A DNA stretch of 64,000 nucleotides, taken from positions 15,828,256-15,892,255 of the forward strand of contig JASFXZ010000001.1 in assembly GCA_032209605.1 (NCBI GenBank), given 5' to 3'. The translations under genes were made by a program, and so were the position numbers. Positions 9,847 through 22,580 of this stretch are shown piece after piece. Positions within the stretch are counted from its first letter, which is position 1, and each line of letters begins with the position of its first letter. Under the pieces are notes generated by a model. The model worked only from the letters and a program-made list of their open reading frames with translations, did no database searches and was not told the origin of the DNA. The DNA comes from Mactromeris polynyma. Its lineage: Eukaryota > Mollusca > Bivalvia > Venerida > Mactridae.

Positions 9847-11269
9847 AGATAGCTCCAAAACTTATATCCCCAAGCCTGTCGTTCTCATTAAATCTAAACA
9901 TACGAAATTGTGTTTGACTAATTGTTGATACCTATTCTACAATTTTGCCCTTTCTAATTAAAATCTATCGTGTCATAAAAATGTAGGAGCAAAAGGTATA
10001 TTTAATATTTTAAAGTCTAAGTTTGAGTTTCTGTCTTAAAATATGTGTGAATAAGGCCCCAGGATTTGCACTTTTGTTTCAAAAAATCTTCAATGGATAT
10101 GTAGTTGAAATTCGGAGAGAATGTCCCCGTTAAAGTGTTCAATTGTCAGCCAAATTAAAACCTATTATGTATAATGTTATTATAAAGGCAAAATGTACTG
10201 AACACATTCAAGATATTAGTGCAAATTTAAGCTGCCCAGCAAATGGGTAGGTTAGATACTGTGGAGCCAAAAAAACAAAGTTTCCCAGATAAATAAAGAA
10301 GTTTTGATACATTTTGAAATATAAAAGGTCAGATAGTGTATAGGGAAAATAAGGAGTATACCTTACGGACGTATCTGGCCCATCTGAACGTAAAATATGT
10401 GAACGGACTTACTCCAGTTTTGTCGAGCGCTACATTGGCTAAAACATATTTAATACATTTTTATTGATAGCAAATCGGCAAATAAATGCGCCTTTAGCCA
10501 TTTACAATATCCAAAAAAAGATGGCCTAGACAAACATAGGAACATACAATTCTAACATATTAATACATGTCCTATAAAAATAACAAGTTATGCAAATAAT
10601 TGCAATGTATAACTAATTCAAAAGATCTACTACTATCAAGTTACGAATGGAATAAAGTATAATGAAAGGCAAATTGAAAATTACAGCAATGTGAGAAGGT
10701 ACGCACGTGTCGCCATAGTGATTGTAATGTGTATATATTATATGTATCATATTTCATATACATGTAATTACTTTGATAAATGATTCATTATGTTGTGTGT
10801 ATTTTTCCTTTGTTAAAACATTTTTCATTAAGAACGTTTGTTGGTAGACACTGCATGTGTTAATAGACTAAAAATTGGTAATATGTTTGTATTGGTCACT
10901 TTAATCTGCCTTTCCTAGTTTACCAGATATTTACCGCGTTAACCACTTAACATTTATCTTAAGTAGATTGTACTTTCTGAAAACCTATGGAGTTAAGAGA
11001 ATAAGTGGTGGCAGTTGTGGGCACTATCAGACACTTTTTCGTGTTAAGATATTTATTTAGTTTAAAAGATTATCATGGTACTTATCTAGTTAACTACATA
11101 TTTTTCAAGTTAATTATGTAGTAAACTGGTGGCAGAAGTATACCACCATATGAACAATTATGAGCACTGAAGTTTATTTTAAAATGTGTGGCCTTGATTT
11201 TTTCGTATCATTGTGGAAAACATTTGTTTTAATGTTTGAAAATGGCAGTACAGTCCTTCCATCTCTTAA
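9847..11269. other. Non-coding stretch before the LINE, unit A
   Basis: Shared with B (34668-36225), and up to 10771 with C (60991-62086). AT-rich with several short palindromes. The part from 10772 to 11269 may be the eroded 5' part of the LINE that follows, but no readable coding frame was found there. Confidence 0.45.
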
Positions 11270-14200
11270 CGTTTTTATTGGTATTCTTTACAAACTCAAC
11301 TTTTGGGAGAGTGTAACGTTGATAGTTCAAAATTTTGGAAGTCTATTGGCAATATTGGGGTAAATTGTTCAGCCAAAAGTAAAATCCGAATGGAGGTAGT
11401 ATAAGACAGTGGGAATGTTTCTTATGAAGTCAGTGATGTTTTAAACATATGGAGGAATGATTTTAGCTCATTGTTTCAATCTGTAAATCATTCTAATTTT
11501 GATGATATTGGTAATAATGATATTTTATCACAAAGTGACGTAACCTTTGATGATCATATATCTAATGAGTATCATTAATCCTATTCCGAAATCGTCTATT
11601 TTAGACAAGAGGGATCCTTTATCTTATAGAGGTATTGCTCTAGCACCGTCAATGTATAAATTGTATTGTTCCATTTTAAATTGCCGCCTTAGTAAATGGT
11701 CCGAAACTAATGACACATTATCTGATGAACAGAATGGTTTTAGAAAAGGTAGAAGCACCACTGACCATTTGATGTCTTTAACTAGCATACTTGATAGTAG
11801 GAAAAAGGTTAATAAGTCAACCTTCTGTGCTTTTATTGATTTTAAGAAAGCTTATGATACTATTAACAGGAATATGTTGTGGAAGCGTCTAACTGACATC
11901 GGACTTAGAGGTAAAATGTTTAATGCTTTGAAATCGTTATATAACTCTGTTAAAGCTTGTGTTAAAGTAAATTCATTTAATACGGAATGGTTTGAAGTAA
12001 AATGCGGTTTGAGACAAGGTTGTATATTATCTCCGCTTCTGTTCAATTTGTATTAGTATTAATGATCTGACTACGTTTATCAAATCACTAAATATTGGTA
12101 TTACCATTGATGATGAAACTGTCTGATTATGCTTTATGCAGATGATATTGTATTACTAGCGGATTCCGCGCAAGATATGCAAATACTGTTAAATGCTTTG
12201 AATGATTGGTGTTCAATAAATGATATGACTGTTAATCCATTAACAAGTAATATTGTACACTTCCGACCTAAGTGTCATGTTTGTACCAATGTTAAATTTG
12301 TATGTTGTGATAATACATTGTCTTTAGTCGATAGATATACATATCTTGGTGTTGTATTACACGAACATCCTGATTTTAATGTGACATCTAAATGTGTTGC
12401 CCAGAGTGCTAGTCGTGCTTTAGGCCTTTTAATAGCGAAATGTAAGGTCATTGGTGGAGTACCATATGATGTTTTTACTAAATTATATGATTCTATTGTA
12501 TGGCCAGTAATCAACTACAGTGCTCCACTTTGGGGTTTTAAGACATATTCGTGTATCGATGTAGTTCATAATAGAGCTCAACGTTTCTTTTTGGGCGTCG
12601 GTAGATACACACCCACTGATGGGGTATCTGGAGACATGGATTGGAAGCCACCAATTGTCCGACCATGGAAATGTATTTCTCTATATTGGTCTCGCATCGG
12701 GTCTATGAATGCTCAACGACTCAATAAACGAGTAGCAATTTGGGCATATAACAAAGCGAACATGCTTTGTAAAAATTGGTTTTATGTCATGAAATATTTT
12801 TTCAGAGTTAATGATTTAGAAATGTATATGAGTTTAGATCATCCACTGCCTAATGTATTCAGTCAGTGTGTAGAAGATATTAAGATTACCGATTACTAGT
12901 ATGTTAATAAATGGTTAGTTAGAATTAATGATGTTGTAGGAATTTCTGGTAATGGTGGCAATAAGCTGAGATTATAAGAATGTTTAAAAACCAATTTTCT
13001 CCTGAACAGTGTACTGCAAAATGATTTTACCAACTAAACACCGTTCGGCTTTAAGTAAATTTCCTTGTGGTGTTGCACCAATTAAAATCGAAATTGGTCG
13101 ATATGAAGGCTTAGAAGTTGACAGGAGAACTTGCCCTTTTTGCGGTACTGTTGAGGATGAGATTCATGTATTGTTGTATTGTCATATATATACTATTACA
13201 TGTATATGCAGATGATATTGTTTTATTCGCTGAAGACGAACATAGCTTACAGTCTGGTTTAAATACGTTGAAAGATTATTGTCAGAAGTGGAAACTAGTT
13301 GTGAACGTTTAGCAAAACTAAAGTTATGGTGTTTAGGAAAGATGGACCTCTGAGACACAATTTGAAATTCGTTTACAACGACCAAGAACTAAAGATAGTT
13401 AATCATTTTACATATCTAGGTATAACTTTCTCTACTGGGGGGTCATTTAAAGAAACATTTGAAACGCTTAACGGTCAAGCTTGTAAAGCAATTTTTAAAC
13501 TGAAGTCGTATTTGATCAAATTTCCCACTTTATCTGTTAGTCATATTTTGTCATTGTTTGATAAATTGATACTCCCCATATTGAGTTATGGTTCTGAAAT
13601 ATGGGGATTTGCCAGTGCCGAACTATTAGAACGTACTCACTTGCATTTCTTAAAGAACCTTCTAGGAGTTAAGATATCCACACAAAACAGTTTTATATTA
13701 GGGAATTTGGGCGTAAACCTTTAAAAATAATGAGAATGGTAAATATAATACGCTTTTGGCTGAAAATTACAAGTGTTTGTAATGATGAAAGAAAATATAT
13801 AAAACTTATCTATAAAATGATGTTAAATGATAATGTGTTGTTACCACATAAAAGCAATTGGGCATGTCAAGTAAAACAGCTGTTAGAAAACTTGGGTTTT
13901 TATGAAGTTTGGCTATACCAAGGAGTGAATAATGTAGTATATTTCTTAAAAAATTTCAAACAAAGAGCTAATGATGTATTAATTCAAGACTGGAGAGGAC
14001 AACTTAACAATTCCACAAGAGCTAGCTAATATGTATTATTTTCTGAATTTGGTTTTAAACAATATTTAGATTTTGTAAAAATTCGTAAGTTCAGAATTGC
14101 TCTATCTAGACTACGCGTATCGTCTCACAGATTAGAAATTGAGACAGGTAGATGGCATAAACCTCATAAAATTCCAAGACCCGAACGCAAATGTCAACTA

Positions 14201-14900
14201 TGCAACACATTAGAGGATGAATTTCATTTCATGTTAGAATGTCCTTTATTCTACGATTTAAGAAAAGATCTCATTAAATGCTATTTTTGGAAAAGACCGA
14301 ACATTCCTAAATTTATTGAACTAATCTCGTCCACGAACCAATCTATTGTTAAACAATTATCGATTTATGTATTTAAGAGCTTTGAAAGACGAGATAACGT
14401 ATGTTATCTTAACTAACCTTTCTCCACTCATGTTCTGTACTGTAAATTACTAAACCTTTTCAAAACGTTGTAGTACTATTATTGATACAAATCAGATATA
14501 TTCAATGTTATTACGACATATTATCTTACTAGATTTATAAATTTTATTCTAGTCTGTAACTGTCATTCACCGGAAGATATCAATAATTATAATTACTATT
14601 GTACAATTTTATGCTGAATACTATATGTACTGTGTATACATGTGACTTTATACTATATTCTCTGTATTATACATGTGATTCATGGGCCAAAGGCCTACAA
14701 TCTTGAAAAAAACTATACTATACTATAATGATTTGAGACATGCAATGTTTCAAAGTGCAATCCAGTGCAATAATTTATTCATGTCAATGTCGGAAATGGA
14801 TAAATGTGTATTGTTGTTTTCCGACGCTAATATGATAAGGATTAGTGCCAAAACCTGTTTTTTGATAATTCAAAGGCGACAATTTTTAACATGTAAGTAG
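11270..14900 (+). pseudogene. Decayed non-LTR retrotransposon (LINE) reverse transcriptase, unit A
   Basis: In order, the fragments encode a pre-RT segment, RT blocks with FRKGRSTTDHL, FIDFKKAYDTI and LRQGCILSPLLF (to 12052), the YADDIVLLA catalytic box (12132 on), a thumb-like region to 12897, and a C-terminal zinc-knuckle-like motif, CPFCGTVEDEIHVLLYCH (about 13130-13185). The frame ends at 14898-14900. It is broken by frameshifts near 12053, 12124 and 12900, by a 167-bp deletion at about 11563 relative to B, and by the insertion of a second LINE at 13193-14724. The clade is not assigned. This is a dead autonomous element. Confidence 0.8.
13193..14724 (+). mobile_element. Nested 5'-truncated LINE, unit A only
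   Basis: The older LINE is interrupted after GTCATATATATA and resumes at ATGATTTGAGAC; unit B is continuous there. The insert begins at a YADDIVLFAE catalytic box (5' truncation inside RT). It continues through a thumb-like region and a second zinc-knuckle-like motif, CQLCNTLEDEFHFMLEC (near 14192-14242), and ends at 14416. A 3' tail of GGGCCAAAGGCCTACAA and ACTAT repeats follows. Frameshifts at about 13310 and 13705 and a stop near 14029 make it inactive. The target duplication is short or absent. Confidence 0.8.
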
Positions 14901-15640
14901 TTACTTTTAATATGTAAGTGATGTAATATTTTTTTTATCGTTGTTCCAATATTTTGTGTCCACAGAGACACATTTGCTAATCACATTTATTGATCTCAAA
15001 CATCCATTTATAAACAATACGAGACAATATCATTGCTTCTTGTATTTCACATAGTAGTAATGTTTTATCATTATATATATTTATTTATTTTCTACTAAGG
15101 GATTAGAAAATATGTCTCAGTTGATGAAATTTTATTGTTATATACACGTGTAGTTTTATCACATGTTTCAATATATATAATATTGATAATATGATTCTAA
15201 TTATCTTATATATAGTGATATGGATGTTTTATTGTGCAATGTATTGCCCGTCTCTTATAATTCTTACTAGAATGGCATATTTTATCCTATGTAATTGATA
15301 ATGTTTTGAATACATGTATATATATGATGAGACGTTAATAATAAACTTAACATTTATAATACTTATCAGTTCATAAGATGTTTAAGACTTTTATTTTTAA
15401 TGATTTTCTTAATGATGATAAATACTTGTATTTTCTGTTTTATCACACTCAGTTTAACCTCAATGTTGCTGTGTTATATTTTAATTGTATATGTATATGT
15501 CGAATTTATGTGACTAGGTTTTCCGTCCTGATGTATTTGAACGATCTTACTTTTTTAATGATTCTTTTTCTTAATTCATAATGTAATATATTGTGCAAGC
15601 TAATTTTATTGTAATGGACTTTGAAAGTATTTAATACTAA
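14901..15640. other. LINE 3' untranslated region, probable
   Basis: Follows the LINE stop codon and runs to an A-rich tract, as expected of a LINE 3'UTR. It holds no coding frame of note. The counterpart in B is 38421-39207. Confidence 0.45.
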
Positions 15641-15747
15641 TAACACAAATAAATAACAATAATAATAAAAAAACAATAAAAATAATTACAAAATAAATGA
15701 TAATATTGATAATAAATGACTAAATAAAATAATAATAATAAAATGAA
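15641..15747. repeat. AT-rich simple repeat (AAT/AAAT type), unit A
   Basis: Irregular repeats of AATAATAA and AATAAATAA. It is a candidate 3' tail of the LINE. The B copy at 39208-39315 is slightly longer and carries two additional AAT-like steps. Confidence 0.7.
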
Positions 15748-16393
15748 TTCATACTGACAAATCGTATCGATGTTCGGCTTCGCACAAAATAGTTTTTTTA
15801 AGACTTATGAATGCATATGGCACGAAGATGCTACGGTAATCGCCATGACTTTCAAGAAATACATAAACAAAACTGAAACTAAATGTGTTAGCATTGTTTT
15901 AAAAGATTCGATCAATGAGTAAGATTAGTAACACACGTATATTCAAGAATTGCTGAAAATGTATAAAACAAAAGAACTTCTATACTGTACTATATAATGG
16001 AAAATTAAACGTGTCGGCCCAATATACCCTTGAAGAGTAACAAATATTCTAAGTCAAAATTAAAATTTGTGTCGGATATTAAAATAAATTACGACATAAG
16101 ACGAGGTAAAAGAATGAATGAATTTGATAAATTGGACTTCCAGACGTTCAAGTATATGTGAGGTGGTATTTGATGAACTAATAAACTGTATATGTATCTT
16201 AACATGTTTATAATGCTTTGAAAATATTAAACTATTACAATTTCTACAATCGAAACAAACAATGCAATGTTAAGAAAAATCGTTTCAATCACGTTTTTAT
16301 GTTTTTCAGTATATCAATGTTGTTCAATTAGAAATGAATCTGGTGATTGTTAACCTACGGATCAAAAACTAAAATAAAAAAGACATACCTTAC
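15748..16393. other. Non-coding stretch, unit A
   Basis: Shared with B (39316-39985) with few differences. No element or gene was recognised except the candidate exon just to the right. Confidence 0.45.
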
Positions 16394-16487
16394 CGAATCC
16401 GTGTGTTGCCTGTTCACCTGATGTATCGTCACTGACACCAATGTCTTTTATCTCAGTATCGATTCTACGGTATACAAGTAACGACAT
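16394..16487 (-). CDS. Candidate small 5' coding exon, unit A
   Basis: On the minus strand an ATG at 16487, preceded by TATTTATA, opens a 31-codon frame that runs into a good 5' splice site (TTCG|GTAAGG at 16393). The copy in B (39986-40079) keeps ATG, frame and donor with one Ala-to-Pro change. If joined to the candidate 3' splice site before receptor A it would meet a TAG, so it is not an N-terminal extension of the receptor by that route. A frame this short could be open by chance, so the call is tentative. Confidence 0.25.
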
Positions 16488-16739
16488 TATAAATAGCTTA
16501 GAATGTGAGGTCGCAGAATAATAACAAGAAGCCGTCAGGTCTGGATATGATACAGTTTATATAAGGATGATATATATTATTATAATATCAAATTACGCCC
16601 ATGATATTATTTTGAAAAACTTATATAATTACAATATATAGACTTTGTCCACAGGCTTCGCCTTGTTGCACATTGACACTAGTATGTTTTCATGCATTTG
16701 TTCTCTGACGTGGTGCAGAGCGGTGTGTACGCAAGACAA

Positions 16740-17910
16740 TGATTGGTGGATAGCAAACTAGCTCGGGTAGAGTATTGTTGGTGCGTGACAGAGGGTTATG
16801 GTATTGTATGGTTGGAGCGTGACGGAGCGTTGTGGTAATGTGTTATGATATTGTATGGTTGGTGCATGACAGAGTGTTATGACATTGTATGGTTGGTGCG
16901 TGGCATAGTGCTATGACATTGTATGATTGGTACGTGGCAGAGTGTTATGACATTATATGATTGGTGCGTGACAGAGTGTTATGACATCGTATGGTTGGTG
17001 CATGACATAGTGTTATGACATTGTATGATTGATGCGTGGCATAATGTTATGACATTGTATGATTGGTGCGTGACAGAGTGTTATGACATTGTATGATTGG
17101 TGCGTGACAGAGTGTTATGACAGTGTATGATTGGTGCGTGACAGAGTGCTATGGCATTGTATGGTTGGGGCAGCACAGATTATATTGTTATGACATTGCA
17201 TGATTGGTTCGTGGCAGAGGGTTATGACAGTGTATGATTGGTACGTGGAATTGGTTCGAGGCAGAGGGTTATGACATTGTATGATTGGTGCGTGACGGAG
17301 GGTTATGTCATTGTATGATTGGTGCGATGCAGCATGATTTATTATTGTATGATTGGTGCGTGGCATAGTGATATTCTATTGTATGGTTGTTGCGTGGCAG
17401 AGTAATATTCTATTGAATGGTTTGTGCGTGGCATAGTGATATTCTATTGTATGGTTGGTGCGTGGCAGAGTGATATTGTATTGTATGATTGGTGCGTGGC
17501 AGAGTGATATTGTATTGTATGGTTGGTGCGTGGCATAGTGATATTTTATTGTATGGTTGGTTGGTGGGTGGCAGAGTGATATGGTATTGTTTGGCTGGTA
17601 CATGGCAGAGTAATATTGTATTGTATGGCTGGTGCATGGCAGAGTGATATGGTATTGTTGGTTTGGTGCATGACAGAGTGATATGGAATTGTATGGTTGG
17701 TGGGTGGTAGAGTGATATGCTATTGTATGGCTGGTGCACGACAGAGTGATATGGTATTGTTTGGCTGGTGCGTGACAGATTGATATGGTATTGTTAGGTT
17801 GGTCCATTGCAGAGTGATATGGTATTGTAGGGCTAGTGCATTGCTTAGCGTTATGGTATTGTTTGGCTGGTGCATGGCAGAGTGATATGGTAGTGTACGG
17901 TTGGTGCATA
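16740..17910. repeat. 34-bp minisatellite, about 34 copies, unit A
   Basis: The unit is close to TGATTGGTGCGTGACAGAGT followed by GTTATGACATTGTA, total 34 bp. Drift is gradual along the array: GTTATGACATTG predominates to the left and GATATGGTATTG to the right. Because 34 is not a multiple of three, the minus strand cycles through all three frames, giving long, overlapping His/Thr-rich reading frames (17115-17366, 17376-18026, 17410-17739). These are repeat artefacts. Confidence 0.9.
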
Positions 17911-18802
17911 CATAGCAACACGTACTGTTTGTTGGACAAGGAACAATATATGATATTTCGACAACCGTTTAAACCACGCATGGAAATGATCTTGTCTCTT
18001 TTCGCTTTCATACTGTAATGGTACACTAGACTAGATTATTTCAAAGATGTGTCTGGTTCTATCATTGTTACATACAAACCTTCTTGTCATATTGTCAGAT
18101 TTCATTTTTTGACTGTATGTGTATATATTTACAGCTGGCAATTTAATAGATATAGAAACAAATAGTATATATCTAAACAACTGCCACGTATATTATGCTT
18201 TTATATGTATATGCTTTATCTCTTATGTTATGTATGTATGTTTTAAAAAAGAAATAAACTATAATATATAAAAATAACAATGTATAAATGGTTTGAATGT
18301 AACTAAACGATGATAAGAGTGAGGTCCACAGTATCTGAATGGATATGTATAACAATATTTATGTAATTGGGTTTAAGTCACATAATCATCTAAGGTCATG
18401 TAGTCACCTTTTATGTTAATGTACCTCTCTGGTATTATTTTGGGTTTTAAGGGGGGGGGGGCTTTATGCAGCATCACCGACATTCCGCAAGCCAGCTGGA
18501 CAGCTGCCACACATACACATTCTAAATCCCGGATGAGATTCGAAAAGTCGGAGGTGATGGACAAGTGATTTGAATTCCTGGGTAACCTAAACCTTATCCC
18601 TTGAAATATACATAAATAAATGACATCTGTAATTACCTACCCATAACATATTTATGCTTGTTAGTTTTCCGAGTCCGAGTAAATAATACCATGTGACCTT
18701 GTTAATTAACGATACTTTTTAAAACTTATAACATGCTAAAAACAGATGCTGAAAACAGCCTAACATACACCGGGAATAACTGGGCATTTCAAAATTAAAA
18801 CT
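17911..18802. other. Non-coding stretch with a poly-G run, unit A
   Basis: Contains a run of about 12 G near 18451. The B copy (41506-42360) lacks 33 bp after GCCAGCTGG, which breaks the only notable minus-strand frame (18373-18564). No gene was recognised. Confidence 0.45.
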
Positions 18803-19563
18803 CTGTTAGACCAGATAGGATTATCTATCCTGTGGGAAAATCAATTTAATATGCTTTTTAACAATGAAATTGTTAAACAGCAAGTACTAGACATCTATAA
18901 GCAAAATTGATATTTATCAACTAATAATTCTACTCGCCTAGATACTTCAGTACTGTCTATTTAAACACTCGTTCAATTTTGAAGACTACCTTAATACAAT
19001 AACAGTGACCAGATTCAGAACAGCACTATTCAAATTTCGCATGTCATCACACAACTTAGCAATATAACACGTACGTCCTATTAATCTCCCTAGAAACGAA
19101 AGAATATGTCAAAACTGTTATAGAGGTCAACTAGAAACGGATTACCATTTTTTACTTATCTGTTCCAAATACGCTAACTTAAGATCAAACTATATTAAAC
19201 GTTATTATTATACGTGGCCAACGAAACTAAAATTCACTAATTTGATGAGAACTACCTCTCGAAATATTCTTATTTATTTATCCAAATACATTAATTATGC
19301 TAGTCTTGTTAGAAACTGATAATGTATTAACTATGTCATATACATCCTTAATGTCAGAAACTTGGACACATATTGTTAACCAATATATGTATCACCATAA
19401 CTGCTTGTTTGTATACTTGTAATGAAATTTAAAAATTTGAATATGCACTGTATAACATCATGTGCTCCTGCAAAACCATGTCTTTTCTAATTATGAACAT
19501 TATGTTGCTATGAAACATGTTATGTTATAATGCAATCAACTATTTGTATTGTATTGTATTGTA
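18803..19563 (+). pseudogene. LINE 3'-end relic, unit A
   Basis: Conceptual translation in the plus strand gives a LINE C-terminal region: LLDQIGLSILWENQF at the start, then an RFRTALFKFRMSSHN segment, a zinc-knuckle-like CQNC ... YHFLLICSKY, and a stop at 19317-19319. In-frame stops and a frameshift are present. The 3' tail ends in TATTG repeats (19541-19563). It resembles the nested LINE at 13193-14724, so the two are of related clades. The copy in B is 42361-43123. Confidence 0.7.
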
Positions 19564-19778
19564 ATTGCTAAGTAAGATACCCGATAACTAGATAATTACT
19601 GTAACATACTTACCAAGTATTATTAAATAAAATACACTTGATACATAATAATTATACTATTGTTGTATCAATATAGTATATAAGTCTAGTCACTATTGTT
19701 GACTGCAACACTACTATTCTATTGTTCATATTATTCGCAATAAAGATATGTATACAGGATAAGTGTTATCTAGTTTAA

Positions 19779-19845
19779 GCCCGCCATATTAGCTCAGTCA
19801 GTAGTGCACATGACGCACACCTCGCGAACTGTTGGTTCGGTCGTA
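19779..19845 (+). repeat. tRNA-like promoter head, SINE relic candidate, unit A
   Basis: GCCCGCCATATTAGCTCAGT resembles a tRNA 5' end with an A box, and GGTTCGGTCG about 45 bases later resembles a B box. The 3' acceptor strand does not pair with GCCCGCC, so this is not a working tRNA gene. In B the B-box half is deleted (AGTGCACATG joins CTTCCGG at about 43370). Confidence 0.4.
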
Positions 19846-22420
19846 CTTGACTATGTGTATGCTTACTATTACAATTTGACTATAGCTCCACCTCTTCCAT
19901 CTTTGATATATGCAGCAAACTTGTCAACTGCTTCCGGAATACCAGATAACATGTGCATACTGGATGTTAACCCTGGATGACTTGGTAGATCAACTAACCA
20001 CAGTACTAAGAAGTGAGAAACTAACTGCGTTAAAGTCCCAAATAAGCGGAACGTGAATCAAGTTAAACGACTCAGTCCACGTTTGGAATTAATTATATGA
20101 AAACTATTTTATACAATAAATATCCTAAAAAAGATAGTCGGTGCAATCTAAATCAAGCAAACTTGTTGCAATCTGTATGTTAAGATTTGTTGTACAACAT
20201 AGATGAAGACAAAACAAACCAAGGCAAAGCAATATTAAAGTTCATGTTTTGTTTATTAGTTTTATTTAACTGAATCAAATACATGTCTGAAAAAATCATA
20301 TTGACAGTTTTAAAAGTTATGTAAAAAATAGAATAAAAATGATTTTGTAGAAAGTTTACGTAAAAGTAATATAATTATACTTGTTGTAAATGAAGGTTGA
20401 AACGTTTCTTGAAAACATACACTAGTATTGATATACATGTATACATATTTGTTATATGAAAAGCAAATGTGGAGTAATGAATTCTAAATTGGTTCTTTCA
20501 GCTATGAAGTAAAACTCTTTTGGAGAGGTTATGAAAGGACACTATATGTTGAAAGAATAATTCTTCAAAAGGTTATAAGGTCATACCTATATATGGTTCT
20601 ATGTTAAGCGTCCATTGTATGTAATGTGTGTAGGAAGATAAAAAAGATAAATTTTGTTTTGTATCGACACGTTTGTTTGTATTTTCCCAGACTGGTAGGT
20701 AGGTTTCGAAAAATGAACCTGTCACTAAATAGAGATAGAAATCGGTATGGCCACACATACTTACTATTTGGTCTAGAAGTAAAATTATTGATGGAAAATA
20801 AGGTGATGTGTTTCCCTTTCAGAGTCTATAATTGTTGACATTAATGTACGTATTCTGTAAAGCCCTAAACAATTATGTCTTTAAAGAAATCAAACTTTGA
20901 TTTATGGAAATCTCTGTGTTTCGAATAGTTGAACTTAGTTGATATACATACTGATAGTGGTCTCTTAGGTTGAGGAGTTGAGCAGTGGGGATTGTCTTAC
21001 ATATAAAATGTTCAATTCAATTTGGTGATTGTAATTGCAATTAACTATCAATCAACTATTCCAAATAGTACTCCTTAGCAATTTGATTTTGCAAAGTCGA
21101 TGCAGTAAATGTCATTACTCTTTAGTGCAAGATTAATTCGAATACCAAACAATTCTTCCTAAGGGTGCCCTTATTTTTTATATTCACACAATCTATTATT
21201 TGGAGGATGATCATTTCGTTGATATCGCATTCGGCCAATTCCGACATTAATCGGAGGTAGTCTTTGTGCGTTTCCGGGAATTTCCGTGGACAAAAATAAA
21301 CAAACAGCATTCCCTTTTAAAAAAGTGTTGTATACATGTAACATTTACCCAGCACCACCCTTGATTGCACGTCATACCTAAATGTCCTTAATTAATTTAA
21401 ACAGGTTTTTTTAAAATTTGCGTATAAATATTAAATGTAGGCAATTCAAGATAGGTCGTGCAACTCGGTGTTTATCAAAATTGGAATATTTCCGTCCTGA
21501 TAAATAATTATCTTGAGTTAACTTCTTTTTTTCTGATAGCAGTATGATGCTAAATTGAATACAAATCATGATACGCTCCCTGTCTGGTTTCGTCTTTTTT
21601 TGTAATAAAACGTATTTATAGAAAACACATTCAGAATTTCAGGAACCTATCTAGAGTTAAAATTAAGGCTCGTGGTTAGAACCTATTTGTAGTACCATGT
21701 GGTGAATTTAAAAGTATATTATTAATTAAATAACGACAATTCAATCATTTAGAAAAAACATATCTCATTGATAATTAATTTACTCAGGAAAAACAGACAA
21801 GGATCGTATCATGACCGTGATAATAGAGACAAACAGAAACAAATGCGTAGACGATTCCACAAAACCCATGACAAGGTCAACGGCTACCCCTTCTTATCTA
21901 GGAGGTACGAAGGGATATAGGGAAATGACCACCGACCAAGCCAAGTGCTATGCAAAATGCGCCCTACAGTCGGTTTATTGCTAAATAACTTGTGAACGAC
22001 TTTGAAGGAATTGACTTGTCAATATATCAATGAATCTCAAATTTGCAGTGTATGCAACGGAAAGATTACGCGACAATTTAACAGTATATTTTGGAAGTTT
22101 CATGATAAATGGCCGTACAAATATATGAGCAAAAATGTCATATCTAAGTTTGTATTTTTACCTCTCTTTAGTAAATATTAGCACCGCTCGGGGCGTATTA
22201 CGCAAACGATTCATAGCTATGTATTAGCGCAATCCTTTTCACTCCCTTATATAAATAACATTATTTTTGAATGTCTAATTAGCTACGATATCGTCATGAC
22301 ATAAAAAGATCGACACAAAGAGAGTCAGGATTTATAATGAGAGAGAAGATTTAGTTACATTTACACCGCGGACCCTTTAGAATGTTGATGTCATCGTGGT
22401 ACATTGGGATTTCCCCGCGG
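19846..22420. other. Non-coding stretch, unit A
   Basis: Nearly identical to B (43371-45861). AT-rich, with only short unconserved frames. No element boundary was recognised. Confidence 0.45.
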
Positions 22421-22580
22421 CCTATAAATAGCACTCCGTTGTGTGCTTAGTCATAGACGTTACAGTCTGTTTAAGCATAGTTCACTAGTACTCATTGTAT
22501 CACTCAGTCGTGAAATCACAAGTTTATGTTAACTTACTTATTACATATCGATTTATTTGATTAAACAATATGAATAAACC
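22420..22580 (+). promoter_or_regulatory. TATA box followed by poly(A) signal, unit A
   Basis: GCGGCCTATAAATAGCAC at 22418-22435 is a strong TATA-box match, with TTAGTCATAG about 30 bases downstream as a possible initiator. AATAAA occurs at about 22573. The distance of about 150 bases is LTR-like. The B copy is at about 45861-46020. Whether this is an LTR or a host promoter cannot be settled here; no coding exon follows within 1 kb. Confidence 0.35.

Noticed and set aside
16394..16487. Treating the small exon as the receptor's first coding exon
   Set aside because: Splicing to the conserved acceptor at 8785 gives an in-frame TAG before the receptor ATG, so it cannot extend the receptor that way.
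17376..18026. A 216-codon minus-strand frame with regular His, Thr and Pro residues
   Set aside because: It is the translation of the 34-bp minisatellite. Neighbouring frames are open too, and the copy in B is changed in length.
18451..18475. Poly-G run as a regulatory G-quadruplex
   Set aside because: It is a single uninterrupted run whose length differs between A and B, typical of slippage, with no gene start nearby.
19779..19845. A functional tRNA gene
   Set aside because: The acceptor stem cannot pair and the B box is imperfect; at most a SINE relic.
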